The notes: generated by a model not told the origin, from the sequence alone. A stretch of 64,000 nucleotides of DNA from Halomonas cupida (GCF_900142755.1 NZ_FRCA01000008.1:197519-261518); one strand, 5' to 3'; counted from the first letter of the stretch, positions 1 to 9,347 are shown. Made by a program: numbers and translations.

Positions 1-679
1 GCTGGAGCCGCTCATTGCTCCAGGTCGTATGCTCCTGATGAATACGGGAGGCAGGGCGAATGAAGGGAGTGAACCCCGGAGGCTCGCCACCGGCCAGTAC
101 CATGCGCCGATGCACTTCTGCGGCAACATCCGTTTCACTGGCCCCTACCTGGATCACCTGCATCGCGGCATCAAACATTTCATCGGTGACCCGCGCCGCT
201 GCCCGCATATATTCCAGCTCAAGTGGTGACTTGACGAAACGCAGCTGATCCACCAGTCCGCTGGCATCCAGCGACCGCATGGACGTCAGCTCACCACAGA
301 GGCCCTCGTAAACAGCAACCGGCATGCCACTGGATTGCTTTTCGATACCCACGCCAGGGCCCACGCCAAGTTCCAGCATGACCCCGGCGATACAACGCTC
401 GGCCGGTTCACTGTCGGAAAAACCGACGAACTCCACCTGCAGTTGCTGGTCCTCGATGGTCGCACGCTCCATCTCTCGCGTGACCAGCACGGGGCGCCCC
501 TCCAGAGGGACGACCAGCACGTGGAGAGCGAAGTAGCCCAGGTGGTCGAGACCCGCGAGGTAGAGGATGTTCTCTGGCTTGGATACCAGCAGACAATCCA
601 TTCCCCTGTGCTCCATCTCGCTGCGCACGCAACGCAAACGGTCTGCCAACTCCTGCGGCGGGAATACTGTCAATGTCAT
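1..679 (-). CDS. M24-family peptidase/hydrolase (creatinase or ectoine-hydrolase-like), 3' end cut off by window
   Basis: The visible 226 residues form a creatinase-type N-terminal domain (about residues 8-140, with NILYLAG near 37) followed by the beginning of the M24 pita-bread fold (LRFVKSPLELEYMRAA from about 146). The metal ligands lie beyond the window edge, so catalytic competence cannot be judged. M24 proteins of this shape include Xaa-Pro dipeptidases, creatinase and the ectoine hydrolase DoeA; the sequence seen does not decide among them. It follows the BCCT carrier gene by 43 bases on the same strand, which suggests import and hydrolysis of one compatible-solute-like compound. The ATG at 679 is chosen because it opens the frame; the ribosome site before it is weak. 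Confidence 0.85.
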   Translation of the reverse strand, partial: MTLTVFPPQELADRLRCVRSEMEHRGMDCLLVSKPENILYLAGLDHLGYFALHVLVVPLEGRPVLVTREMERATIEDQQLQVEFVGFSDSEPAERCIAGVMLELGVGPGVGIEKQSSGMPVAVYEGLCGELTSMRSLDASGLVDQLRFVKSPLELEYMRAAARVTDEMFDAAMQVIQVGASETDVAAEVHRRMVLAGGEPPGFTPFIRPASRIHQEHTTWSNERLQ

Positions 680-722
680 CCTGCAACCTCACTCATCTCG
701 ATGGCCATCACGAACCACCTTC

Positions 723-2300
723 TCATTCTGCAGACCCACTGGATGTCACCCTGGTGGGCGCACCACGGACGTTATATTTCCAGGCTTCGTCCTCATCCAT
801 CATCTTCTTCGCCGCGTAGACCGCCGACAGCTGGATGAACACGATGGGCAGGCCGAGCAGACCGGAAGTCACTTCCAGCGGAGCCAGGCCCCCGACCTTC
901 ATCAATACCAGCGCGATGACCGAGATGATGAGTGACCACATCAGGCGGATGCTGCCGGACGGATCCTGCTTGTGCATGTCATTGGTGTCGGTGTAGGCGG
1001 AGACCGAGAAGGTGGTGGAATCGAGGGTGGTGGCGAAGAAGGTCATGGTCAGGATCGAGAACACCACCAGCGTCAGCAGACCACCGGTCACTGAGCCGAC
1101 GATCTCGGCAATCGCCGCCATCTGGCCCTTGTCATTGAGGATCTCCATCACCGGAACAGAGCCATCACTGAACACTCCTGCCCCCAGACCACCGAGAATG
1201 GCTGTGGCAATCCAGGCCAGTGCCAACGGCGCCAACAGATAGGAGAGCAGCAACTGACGAATGGTGCGACCTTCAGAGATCTTGGCGGCGAAGATACTGT
1301 GCAGCAGTGACCAGGTCGCGCCATAAGCCCACCAGAAGATGGTGTAGCGCTGCACATCGAAGGCTCCTTCCACGCCCGGCGGTTCCGGCGTATTGATCAC
1401 AAAGGCATGGAAGTTACTGGCCAGGCTGGCCAGGGTGTCGAAGAAGAAGCCGAAGATGAAGGTGGTCGGGCCAGCAATGATGATGAACACGCCGAGCATC
1501 GCCGCCACGTACATGTTGACCGAACTGAGCACCTTGATACCCTTTTCCAGCCCGAGCATGACACTGGCGGTAAACAGGACGATCCACACCAGGGTCACGC
1601 AAAAGGTGAGAGCAAAGCTACTTTCTACACCAAGTATCTTGGCCACGATCGCTGTGACAATCGGTGTTCCCAACCCCAGGAAAGTTGCCGCCCCGGCAAC
1701 AATGGCAACCAGGAAGAGAATATCGACCACGATGCCGCCGGCCCCATCAACAAAGCGATTGCCGAAGATACAACGGTAGATCTCTGACATGCGCAGAACT
1801 GGGGTTCTTCTCACATACAGCAGATAACCGATAGCCGGTGCCCCCATGGAGAAGATGGCAAAGGTCTGGAAGCTCCACAGATACATGCCATAAGCATTAC
1901 CAAAGGCCAACGCACTTTCGGTCAGCGGCTCAAGCCCCAGCGGTGGTGCCTGAGCGATCGGCGCCCAGGTAATGACCCCGGTACGCATGATGGTCGAGCC
2001 AATGCCCATGGCGACGATGATTGACAGATAGGCGCCCCATCCGAAACGCGGTTTGCTGTCCGGTGCGCCCAGCACCACGCTACCGTACTTCGTGCAGATG
2101 AAGTACAGGCTGGCGAGGGTCATCAGGATCGAGAACCACACATAGAAATTTCCGCCATAGTCGACGATGACGGCAAAGATGGCGTTGAGGACACCCAGCG
2201 ACTCCTCCTGCCACACCACCATGGGTATGCAATAGATCACAAGAATCAGTAGCGCGGGCCAGGTTATCCTGTGATTGATCGTCAAGCTTGGCTTGTTCAT
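723..2300 (-). CDS. BCCT-family betaine/carnitine/choline-type transporter
   Basis: A 525-residue polytopic inner-membrane protein with about twelve hydrophobic segments and the BCCT fold. The family segment that usually reads GWTxFYWAWW appears as YTIFWWAYGATWS, so this is a divergent member. BCCT proteins import quaternary amines with Na+ or H+, or exchange them. The ATG at 2300 is preferred over upstream codons because GGAGG lies 8 bases before it and the first membrane helix follows directly. The M24 hydrolase gene comes next in the same direction, which argues for a catabolic rather than purely osmotic role. The substrate is not readable from sequence. Two 20-bp direct repeats lie 73-112 bases upstream. 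Confidence 0.9.
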   Translation of the reverse strand: MNKPSLTINHRITWPALLILVIYCIPMVVWQEESLGVLNAIFAVIVDYGGNFYVWFSILMTLASLYFICTKYGSVVLGAPDSKPRFGWGAYLSIIVAMGIGSTIMRTGVITWAPIAQAPPLGLEPLTESALAFGNAYGMYLWSFQTFAIFSMGAPAIGYLLYVRRTPVLRMSEIYRCIFGNRFVDGAGGIVVDILFLVAIVAGAATFLGLGTPIVTAIVAKILGVESSFALTFCVTLVWIVLFTASVMLGLEKGIKVLSSVNMYVAAMLGVFIIIAGPTTFIFGFFFDTLASLASNFHAFVINTPEPPGVEGAFDVQRYTIFWWAYGATWSLLHSIFAAKISEGRTIRQLLLSYLLAPLALAWIATAILGGLGAGVFSDGSVPVMEILNDKGQMAAIAEIVGSVTGGLLTLVVFSILTMTFFATTLDSTTFSVSAYTDTNDMHKQDPSGSIRLMWSLIISVIALVLMKVGGLAPLEVTSGLLGLPIVFIQLSAVYAAKKMMDEDEAWKYNVRGAPTRVTSSGSAE

Positions 2301-2372
2301 ACGCCAGACCTCCATAAGTTGTTGTTGTCGGAAGCACTGATTGCTGTTGCAGGCCCTGGAGGTCATCAACCT

Positions 2373-2412
2373 CTTCACCTCAGAACATACTCGTTCACCT
2401 CAAGACATACTC
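2373..2412. promoter_or_regulatory. Two adjacent 20-bp direct repeats upstream of the BCCT gene
   Basis: TTCACCTCAGAACATACTCG (2373-2392) is followed at once by a near copy (2393-2412) differing at three positions. A spacing of about two helical turns, 70-110 bases before the carrier start, fits an operator or promoter element, possibly for the nearby GntR regulator. No function has been shown. Confidence 0.4.
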
Positions 2413-2611
2413 CGCCACCGCTGGAGCAGCATCTTGATACAAGTTACGAGCCAGGCAACCTGGCCGGTGCTCCCCTCGCCAGGCAGGCATATCCAGGCCA
2501 GACCGATGCCGCAACTCCAACCCATGAGACCTGAGTCACAGGCCATAACATGCCTTTTTAAACTTGGATCCAAGATGGAAGAGCAATACTGGGAGGTCAA
2601 GTACGAGAATA

Positions 2612-2650
2612 AAAAAAGTGCACAGCCAGTGATTGGCTGTGCACTTTTTT
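2612..2650. terminator. Bidirectional rho-independent terminator
   Basis: A perfect 17-bp inverted repeat (2612-2628 against 2634-2650) with a 5-base loop. The stem core is GTGCACAGCCA, flanked by A-run and T-run ends, so it can terminate on either strand. It lies downstream of the leftward GntR gene and upstream of the BCCT promoter region. Confidence 0.9.
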
Positions 2651-2768
2651 ATCGAGTTTTAGTTTTCCATTTCAGATAGATAATGGCCGGGAATTAATTA
2701 GTGTGCTGAAGCACTATCGAGACTAATGGCGTAGAAGATATCGCTGTTTCCAGTACAGGGTGACCTGG

Positions 2769-3482
2769 TCACCCTTCCCGGGTAGCCTCCAGCTCAAGCT
2801 CCGCATCCAACCGCTCCAGCCGTTTGACATTGGCCTCGATGGCTTCCTTGCGGATCCGCCCGAGCTGCCGGATATCGCGTTGCTTGATGGCCTCCAGTGA
2901 CTGGTCGAGCTCGTTGGCCACCGATTCGACCTCACTACGCCAATCCATGCGCGGTACCATTGACAGCCAGATCCGAGATATCTGGAAATACAGCTGCATC
3001 AGAATCTCGCGGGCGCGATCATTCTCGATGATGCCGGCATGCTCGTGCTGCAGCGCCAGGTGGAGCCTGCCCAGAGTCTCGAGATCCGGCGATTCCATCA
3101 ACGGCTCACACTGCTGGCGCAGCGCCCGATAACCCTCCTCGATCTTCCACCACTGCGGAGCAGGTGATAAACGGTCCAGCTGCTCCTCGAGAATCATTCG
3201 GATGACGTAGACATCCTTGAGCGAGGCAAAGTCGAAACTGGTCACCACGGTCTGCATTCCCTGGCGACGCTCGGCCAGGTGTTCGAGCTCCAGTCTCAAC
3301 AACGAACGTCGAATCGGCGTACGGCTGACACCAAACTCGGCGGCCAGCTCGGACTCACTGAGCTTGGCGCCAGGCTGGTAGTGCAGCAGACAGATTCGAT
3401 CGCGGAGGGTGACATAGATTTCCTCGGTACGGCGTTGCGCCGCACCAAGCCGTTCCCAACGTTGCCTTGAATCATGCACCAT
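2769..3482 (-). CDS. GntR-family transcriptional regulator
   Basis: A 237-residue cytoplasmic regulator. The N-terminal winged helix includes LSESELAAEFGVSRTPIR near residues 42-59, a typical GntR recognition region. The C-terminal domain is all-helical and rich in charged residues, consistent with the FadR/FCD ligand-binding class. Such proteins are usually metabolite-responsive repressors of adjacent catabolic genes; the BCCT/M24 pair or the TctC gene are the candidates here. ATG 3482 is used; GTG codons nearby are possible because no strong ribosome site is visible. A strong terminator follows the gene. Confidence 0.88.
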   Translation of the reverse strand: MVHDSRQRWERLGAAQRRTEEIYVTLRDRICLLHYQPGAKLSESELAAEFGVSRTPIRRSLLRLELEHLAERRQGMQTVVTSFDFASLKDVYVIRMILEEQLDRLSPAPQWWKIEEGYRALRQQCEPLMESPDLETLGRLHLALQHEHAGIIENDRAREILMQLYFQISRIWLSMVPRMDWRSEVESVANELDQSLEAIKQRDIRQLGRIRKEAIEANVKRLERLDAELELEATREG

Positions 3483-3612
3483 GCTTGTCACCGGGTTGGA
3501 CGTCGATCATGGACACGAACATAGCATATGCCAGAGCGTGCATGCTTCTCCGACATCCGGTCATGGCACTGAGGCACGCCTGACCCCCGTCGGTCATGGC
3601 GTACCAAACCGG

Positions 3613-4599
3613 TTACTGTTCCAGCAGACCGATTTCCGCCGAAAGCTCACGCATGATACGGACCTGGTCACTGACGAACGCCGTGAACTCGTCGCCACTG
3701 AGATGGAACTTCATCAGCCCCGAGTCGACCATGCGCTGCTGCCACTCTTCACTGACATACAGGGTATCCATCGCGTCAATCCAGTACTGCCGCGCCTCGT
3801 CGGAAATATCGCCGGGCATGTAGAAGCCACGCCAGTTGGCTCCGGTAACGTCGTATCCCTGCTCGCTGGCGGTGGGTATATCTGCGTACTCGCCCTCGAG
3901 ACGCTCCGGTGCGAGCACTGCCAGTACCTTGAGGTCACCGGACTCTAGAAAGCCTGCAGCTTCAGTGAGATCACCGGAATAGGCCACCACATGGCCCCCC
4001 ATGATCTGGGTGATAGAACTGCCGCCACCGGTGCTGGCCAGCCAGGTGATCTGGTTGAGCGGCTCGACGCCCGCCTCGCGGGCCAGCAGCAGCACCTTGA
4101 GATGATCCCAACCACCCACACCACTGCCGCCAGTGAAGGTAACGGACTTGGGGTTGTCGACCATCGCATCCATCAGTTGCTGCAGCGAGTCATATTCACT
4201 GTCGCTGGATACCGCAATCACCCCATAGTCACTGCCCAGCGCGCGGATCCAGGTGACATCCTCTTCGCTGCCCGGGTAGCGACCAAGGGCAAGTTGGCTG
4301 GCGGTAGCGGTGGACGTCGCCACCAGCAGTGAGTTGTCGCCCTGACGTTTGCTCAATACATGGGAGAAGCCAACCGCACCGGAAGCTCCCGGCATGTTGA
4401 TGGTCTGCACCGAGCGTGGGACCAGATCCAGGTCGGAGAGCACTTCACCGACACTGCGACAGGTGAAATCCCAGCCACCACCCGGCGTGCTGGGGGCGAT
4501 GCACTCCACCTTGTTGCCTGGCGCATAGGCATGCACCTGCGCTGTCATGGTCAGCCCGGCAACGCAGGCCATCATCAAGGTCAGTCGCGAGTCGTTCAT
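3613..4599 (-). CDS. TctC/Bug-family periplasmic binding protein
   Basis: A 328-residue protein with a signal peptide ending near residue 24 (VHA cleavage). The mature part shows Bug/TctC features: IAPSTPGGGWDFTCR near the N terminus, NMPGASGAVG, and a central SGVGGWDHLK segment. The family binds carboxylates for tripartite tricarboxylate transporters. No TctA or TctB gene is present in the window, so it is an orphan receptor or serves a transporter encoded elsewhere. ATG 4599 is chosen because GGAGA lies 7 bases upstream. It sits between GntR and LysR regulators, all on the same strand. Confidence 0.88.
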   Translation of the reverse strand: MNDSRLTLMMACVAGLTMTAQVHAYAPGNKVECIAPSTPGGGWDFTCRSVGEVLSDLDLVPRSVQTINMPGASGAVGFSHVLSKRQGDNSLLVATSTATASQLALGRYPGSEEDVTWIRALGSDYGVIAVSSDSEYDSLQQLMDAMVDNPKSVTFTGGSGVGGWDHLKVLLLAREAGVEPLNQITWLASTGGGSSITQIMGGHVVAYSGDLTEAAGFLESGDLKVLAVLAPERLEGEYADIPTASEQGYDVTGANWRGFYMPGDISDEARQYWIDAMDTLYVSEEWQQRMVDSGLMKFHLSGDEFTAFVSDQVRIMRELSAEIGLLEQ

Positions 4600-4771
4600 T
4601 GTCATTCTCCGCTCTGCATTCTGTGCACTGACCACGACCTGCGGCAGGCACCCACACCGACAGGCTATCGGCGGCTACCTACAGAGCATCCTGCACTCGA
4701 GAGGAATTTGACATTCGACCTTAATGTTAACCTAAGAGGACAAATATTAACGAAAAGATTACTTATAGCTA

Positions 4772-5671
4772 TCAATCACCACGATACAGCTGTTTACCAC
4801 GGTCCTTCAGCAAGGTCATCAGACTCAGGCAAGCGGGGGAAAGATAACCGTCATGCCGCGTCATAATGCCGAAATGGCGGTGCAGCGTGGTTTCCCGGAA
4901 GGACAGCTCAACGAGGGAATCACTGAACGGTGGACTATGCAGGTTGCGCCGCGACAGGAAACTCAGGAGATGAGTACTGGCGATCAGGCGTGGCATCAAT
5001 GCCAGCGAACTGACCTCGATCTGCGCCCTGGGCGATGGCAAGCCATGATCAGCAAAGGTCTGCTCCAGCCAGCGGCGGGTCGCCATATTGCCACTGGGCA
5101 GAATCCACTGATAGTCGTTCAGTTGCTCCAGTGTCGGGACACTACGCGCCAGCGGATGATCACGACTGGCCACTACCACCACCTCATCCTCGACGATCGG
5201 TATGCAGTCAAAATCCTCTCCTGCCACCACCGGGCTGAGTACGATATCCAGCTCATCACGCAACAGCCCCTCGCGCAGCACATCGCTCATGCCTACTGTC
5301 AATGACAGCGTGACCCCTGGCGCCTGCTCGAGCAGCTCACTGAGCGCGTTGGGTAGCAGAAACTCGGTCAGGGTCGCCGCCACGCCCAGGCGAATGTGCC
5401 CCTGCACGCCCTCCGCATACTCGCCGATCTCGCGTTTTGCCTCGTCGATGTGCTGCAGAATCAGCTTACAGCGCCGGGCCATGACTTCGCCGATCGGTGT
5501 CAGTACCACCTGGCGTCCCTTGCGCTCGAACAGGCGGGCATGCAGCTGCTCCTCCAGCCGCCCGATACATTTGGTCAATGCCGGCTGGGAAATATGTAGA
5601 CGCTCGGCGGCCCGGCGCATGCTGGAGTACCTGACGATGGCCGAGAAGTAGCGTAGATCACGCTCGTTCAT
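4772..5671 (-). CDS. LysR-family transcriptional regulator
   Basis: A 299-residue LysR regulator. The N-terminal helix-turn-helix spans about residues 3-60 (AAERLHISQPALTKCIGRLE), followed by a linker helix and a two-lobed periplasmic-binding-like effector domain (VQGHIRLGVAATL from about 90). It is divergently placed from the D-2-hydroxyacid dehydrogenase gene, the classic LysR arrangement, and the 160-base gap carries an inverted repeat that could be its operator. AAAGG 6 bases before the ATG supports the start. It may also act on the TctC gene downstream. Confidence 0.92.
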   Translation of the reverse strand: MNERDLRYFSAIVRYSSMRRAAERLHISQPALTKCIGRLEEQLHARLFERKGRQVVLTPIGEVMARRCKLILQHIDEAKREIGEYAEGVQGHIRLGVAATLTEFLLPNALSELLEQAPGVTLSLTVGMSDVLREGLLRDELDIVLSPVVAGEDFDCIPIVEDEVVVVASRDHPLARSVPTLEQLNDYQWILPSGNMATRRWLEQTFADHGLPSPRAQIEVSSLALMPRLIASTHLLSFLSRRNLHSPPFSDSLVELSFRETTLHRHFGIMTRHDGYLSPACLSLMTLLKDRGKQLYRGD

Positions 5672-5696
5672 TGATTACCTTTATTCATCACTTTTA

Positions 5697-5715
5697 TTTA
5701 TCAAACATGGATAAA
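5697..5715. promoter_or_regulatory. Candidate LysR operator between divergent genes
   Basis: TTTATC and GATAAA form a perfect 6-bp inverted repeat separated by 7 bases in an AT-rich stretch. Its position between the LysR gene and the dehydrogenase operon matches the usual LysR binding site. The assignment is inferred from layout and symmetry only. Confidence 0.45.
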
Positions 5716-5831
5716 AAGAAAATAGTATTACCGCACAGCGCACGTCAATAATGGCGTCATCCACGCCGCCTGTCCGCCGATTCAGGACGCTGACAGCGCA
5801 GCTTACCCAGCACCTGCCTGTCGAGGCCGCC

Positions 5832-6860
5832 ATGCCCTATACCGTACTCGTCACCGCTCCAGGCCTGGCTCCAGCCGGACTCGACCTTCTGCATCAGCGT
5901 CAGTGTGAAGTGCTGTTCCTCAAAGACATCAGCGACACTGCGAGCCTGGCGCGCATGCTGGAGTGTCACCCGGTGGACGCGGTCATCTCCAGAACCATGA
6001 CACTCAACGCCGCTATGATCGCCAGTTGCCCCACTCTCAAGGTGATCTCCAAGCACGGCGTAGGCATCAGCAACATTGATCTCGCGGCGGCGGCGCGGCA
6101 TCAGGTGGCGGTGTTTTCCACGCCCGGCGCCAACAGTCAGGCGGTTGCCGAGTTCAGCCTCGGGCTGATGCTGGCCTGCGCTCGACACCTGGCGCGCTTC
6201 GATCGCCATGTGCGTGCCGGTCGCTGGCAGCGTGACGGGGATGGCATGGAGCTCAGCGGACGCACCCTGGGGCTGGTCGGACTGGGGCAGATTGCCCGCC
6301 GTGTTGCCCGCGTCGCCGCGGCGCTGGGTATGCGCGTGCTCGCTGTGGACCCCATGGTAACGTCAGAGCAGGCTTCCGCCTTCGGCGTCAGCCTGCAACC
6401 CGACCTGGATACTCTGCTGCCGCAATGCGATCTGCTCAGCCTGCACTGCCCGGCCCAGCTCGGTGCCCCGCCCTTGCTGGATGCCCGACGTCTGGCGCAA
6501 CTGCCGCCGGGCGCTGTGATCATCAATACCGCCCGCGGCGAGCTGATCGACGAACAGGCGCTGGCTGAAGCGCTGCGCAACGGCCACATTGCCGCCGCTG
6601 GCCTCGATACCTTCGCCAGTGAACCCCTTGCCGAGTCCAGTCCACTGCGACAACTCGACAACGTCTTGCTCACTCCCCACGTCGCGGGTTCCACCCCCGA
6701 GGCACTGGCCCAGATGGCCAGAGGCGCCGTCGACAATGCCTTGACCTGGCTGGACTCCCTTGATGGCCAGCACCCGGTCAGCCCCGAACGCCTGGCGGCA
6801 CTCAGCCGTTGCCGCTGCGACTTGCCCGCTACCGACTCCAGTGAGGTTACCTCTCGATGA
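5832..6860 (+). CDS. NAD-dependent D-2-hydroxyacid dehydrogenase family protein
   Basis: A 342-residue enzyme of the D-isomer 2-hydroxyacid dehydrogenase family. The Rossmann signature GLVGLGQIARRVA lies at about 147-159. The catalytic set is visible as Arg235 (NTARGELID), Glu264 (TFASEP) and His283 (TPHVAG). Members oxidise or reduce 2-hydroxy/2-oxo acids in the cytoplasm. ATG 5832 is chosen over upstream codons because GAGG precedes it and the family fold starts there (MPYTVLVT). The stop overlaps the start of the RraA-family gene (ATGA), so the two are translationally coupled and probably act on the same hydroxyacid. Confidence 0.88.
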   Translation: MPYTVLVTAPGLAPAGLDLLHQRQCEVLFLKDISDTASLARMLECHPVDAVISRTMTLNAAMIASCPTLKVISKHGVGISNIDLAAAARHQVAVFSTPGANSQAVAEFSLGLMLACARHLARFDRHVRAGRWQRDGDGMELSGRTLGLVGLGQIARRVARVAAALGMRVLAVDPMVTSEQASAFGVSLQPDLDTLLPQCDLLSLHCPAQLGAPPLLDARRLAQLPPGAVIINTARGELIDEQALAEALRNGHIAAAGLDTFASEPLAESSPLRQLDNVLLTPHVAGSTPEALAQMARGAVDNALTWLDSLDGQHPVSPERLAALSRCRCDLPATDSSEVTSR

Positions 6861-7546
6861 AGACCCGCTCATGGCCACCAGGCTTTGCCGTCCGGCCACG
6901 CCCCGAATCACTGCCGCAAGCCCTGGTGCAGCAGTTCCGCACGGTGCCCAGCGCACATGCCGCTGACTGCATGGGCAGACTGAGCGGCGCCATCGGGCTG
7001 AAGGCCTATCACGGCGATCCGACGCTGACCCTATGTGGAATGGCCATTACCGTACGCGTCCGACCAGGCGATAACCTGTTGATCCACAAGGCCATGCTGA
7101 TGGCTCAACCCGGTGATGTCATCGTCATCGATGGGGCGGGAGACCTCACCCAGGCCCTGGTAGGAGGCTTGATGCGCACCACCGCCATGGCGCGCCAGTT
7201 GGGAGGCTTCGTGATCAATGGTGTCATTCGTGATCTCAACGAATGGGCCGAAGGTGGAACCGCCATCTACGCGCTGGGCCATACCCCACGAGGCCCCAGC
7301 AAGACCGGGCCGGGTGAGGTCAATGTGCCGATCTGCTGCGCGGGCATGTCGGTCCAGCCCGGTGACCTGATTCTCGGCGATGCCGATGGTGTGGTCAGTA
7401 TCCCCCGTCAGCGGCTGTCCTCGCTGCTGGACGAGACTCACCAGCATGCCGCCCGCGAGGAGCGCATCCGTCAGGTCAACGCGGCCAGGGGAGGTGACGA
7501 GGAGCGGATCGATGATCTGCTGCGCGCGCTCGGCTGCCCGGTGTAG
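6857..7546 (+). CDS. RraA-family protein, likely 4-hydroxy-4-methyl-2-oxoglutarate/oxaloacetate aldolase-like
   Basis: A 229-residue RraA-fold protein. The conserved GGFVINGVIRD segment (Arg-Asp near 124-125) and the later GDADGVVSIP motif are those of the metal-dependent HMG/oxaloacetate aldolase branch. The name RraA comes from the E. coli RNase E inhibitor, but operonic coupling to a hydroxyacid dehydrogenase favours a metabolic role here. Its ATG overlaps the dehydrogenase stop by four bases. The exact substrate is unknown. Confidence 0.82.
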   Translation: MKTRSWPPGFAVRPRPESLPQALVQQFRTVPSAHAADCMGRLSGAIGLKAYHGDPTLTLCGMAITVRVRPGDNLLIHKAMLMAQPGDVIVIDGAGDLTQALVGGLMRTTAMARQLGGFVINGVIRDLNEWAEGGTAIYALGHTPRGPSKTGPGEVNVPICCAGMSVQPGDLILGDADGVVSIPRQRLSSLLDETHQHAAREERIRQVNAARGGDEERIDDLLRALGCPV

Positions 7547-7587
7547 ACACAAGGCACTGATGTTGATTACCAGGTTGACTACCGGGG

Positions 7588-8508
7588 TTACTTCAACCTA
7601 CCCCGACGCCTCCCGATCCAGCCGCTGCCGATCAACATCCCCAGCGTAATCAGTACTGCTGCCCCCGCCAGCCAGATCGATGGCGAGGCATAGCCCGCAG
7701 CGATCAACACCAGCGTCGACAGCAGTGGTGTGAAGTAGGACAGCAGTCCCAGCAGGCGCAGGTCACCCTGCTTCACGCCAATGTCCCAGGTAAAGAAGGC
7801 ACTGCCCACTGGTCCAAGGCCGAGACCGATGACTCCCAGCCAGCCTATACCCTCGGGCCAGTGGGTCTGTTCGACCAGCAGGTGGCATATCGCAGCCAGA
7901 ACAGCGGTCACCAGACAGAAGCCACCAACGGCGGCGGTAGGAACGCCGCTGTTGGCCCGCGACAGCACGGAATAGCCGCTCCACAGAAAGGCACAGGCGA
8001 AGGCCGCGGCATAACCCACCAGGCTGCCGCCGGCATCGACATCCCCACCGATCAACATCGCGGCGCCACCCAGTCCGAGCAGGCTGCCGATAACGTGAAT
8101 GGCGCGCAGGCGCTCTCCCGGCAACAGTGCCACGAACAGTACAATCAATAGCGGCCACAGATAGCTGATCAAGCCGGCATTGGCCGGTGGTGCATTCTGC
8201 TGGGCCACGAAATAGAGGGCGTGGTAGCCGAACAGCCCGATCACCCCCAATGCCCAGACCGGGAAAGGCTGCCGCATCGCGGCGAAGGGAGACTCTCCCT
8301 TGCAGATCAGCCAGATAACGAAACAGACGAACGCAATGGCAAAGGCCATGGCGGTCAGTTGAAAGGGCGGCACCGGGCCACTCACTTGTGTCAATACCGC
8401 GAGCAGCGCCCAGTTGGCGACGGTCGTCGCGCCGATCAGAGTGGCTCTGGTACGCTGCCGTTCAGCAGGTATGCGGGGTGACGGTCTGGAACGGGAAGTC
8501 GAGGACAT
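7588..8508 (-). CDS. EamA-family (DMT) transporter, YddG-like exporter
   Basis: A 306-residue membrane protein with about ten transmembrane helices in two EamA halves, each with the small-residue-rich helices of the drug/metabolite transporter superfamily. Its general pattern (NAPPANAGLISYLWPLLIV near residues 100-118, then GYSVLSRANS) resembles YddG-type amino acid exporters. The first about 20 residues are basic and cytoplasmic. It lies 62 bases after the AraC gene on the same strand, so the regulator probably controls it. The substrate is unassigned, and the ribosome site is weak. Confidence 0.8.
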   Translation of the reverse strand: MSSTSRSRPSPRIPAERQRTRATLIGATTVANWALLAVLTQVSGPVPPFQLTAMAFAIAFVCFVIWLICKGESPFAAMRQPFPVWALGVIGLFGYHALYFVAQQNAPPANAGLISYLWPLLIVLFVALLPGERLRAIHVIGSLLGLGGAAMLIGGDVDAGGSLVGYAAAFACAFLWSGYSVLSRANSGVPTAAVGGFCLVTAVLAAICHLLVEQTHWPEGIGWLGVIGLGLGPVGSAFFTWDIGVKQGDLRLLGLLSYFTPLLSTLVLIAAGYASPSIWLAGAAVLITLGMLIGSGWIGRRRGRLK

Positions 8509-8570
8509 GCGGAAGACGATTCCTTCGGTTCAATCGTTCCAGTCTGAAGCAAACTCCACACCCAGACTTG

Positions 8571-9347
8571 TCAATTCCTGACCTGTTGCCGACGCCACTC
8601 CCGCGGCGAGCAGCCCTGCTCCTGTCGAAAGGCACGGGAGAAATGCGCGGCGTCATGAAAACCACAGTGCAGTGCAATCTCGGTTAGAGCCGCCGAGGAA
8701 GATTCCAGCATCAGGCGACGCGCTTCGCTCAGTCGCTCTCTCTTGAGCCACTGATGTGGTGAAAGCCCCGTCAAGGCCCGAAACTGTCTGGCGAAAGCTG
8801 CCTCGGAAAGATGGCAGAGCCCCGCCATTTCGGCGACCTGCCAACGCCTGCCGGGCTCGCGTCGTAGAGAAGGCAACAAACGAAGCAGGCTCAGCCTTGG
8901 CCTCGACAATCTGGCCGCCGAATGCTCTCCGAGATAACGAGTCACCTGCTCCAGCCAGTCGACAGCGATGTTCGGATGCTGGTGCAGCTTCGACGCCTGT
9001 CGGCACAGCACCTCGGGAAGCTGCCAGCCACCACTCCGGGATGCATCACACGATGTATCGAACAAGGCCGCCAGATCCAGCGCCTCACACCAGTCGACCG
9101 GCAGGTCGAGGACCAGGATACGATTGTCCGCAGGCGCCAGATAGTGATGCCAGCTACCACTGGCCACCGGCGCCACGATGCCCTCACTGACCCTCACCGG
9201 GCGCCCGCCGACTTCCAGCTCCACCATTCCGACCTGACCAAGCAGCAGCTGAAAACTGTGCCGATCCGACAGAGGGCGATCAGGGTAATCACGTACTTCA
9301 ATCACTGGGGCTGAGCTACAAGTCATCGTGCCATCACCTGAAATCAT
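8571..9347 (-). CDS. AraC-family transcriptional regulator
   Basis: A 258-residue regulator with an N-terminal cupin-like sensing domain and a C-terminal double helix-turn-helix. Visible hallmarks are RRWQVAEMAGLCHLSEAAFA for the first helix-turn-helix and ALTEIALHCGFHDAAHFSRA for the second, followed by the GCSPREWRR tail. ATG 9347 is chosen over the in-frame GTG 9353 because AGGAG lies 5 bases upstream of it. It is followed by the EamA exporter gene in the same direction, its most likely target. Confidence 0.9.
   Translation of the reverse strand: MISGDGTMTCSSAPVIEVRDYPDRPLSDRHSFQLLLGQVGMVELEVGGRPVRVSEGIVAPVASGSWHHYLAPADNRILVLDLPVDWCEALDLAALFDTSCDASRSGGWQLPEVLCRQASKLHQHPNIAVDWLEQVTRYLGEHSAARLSRPRLSLLRLLPSLRREPGRRWQVAEMAGLCHLSEAAFARQFRALTGLSPHQWLKRERLSEARRLMLESSSAALTEIALHCGFHDAAHFSRAFRQEQGCSPREWRRQQVRN

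Noticed and set aside
1..679. Naming the partial M24 gene doeA (ectoine hydrolase)
   Set aside because: The catalytic half is outside the window, and the typical ectoine catabolic neighbours are not visible.
6857..7546. Calling this gene rraA, the RNase E regulator
   Set aside because: Coupling to a hydroxyacid dehydrogenase and the aldolase-type motif pattern favour the metabolic branch of the family.
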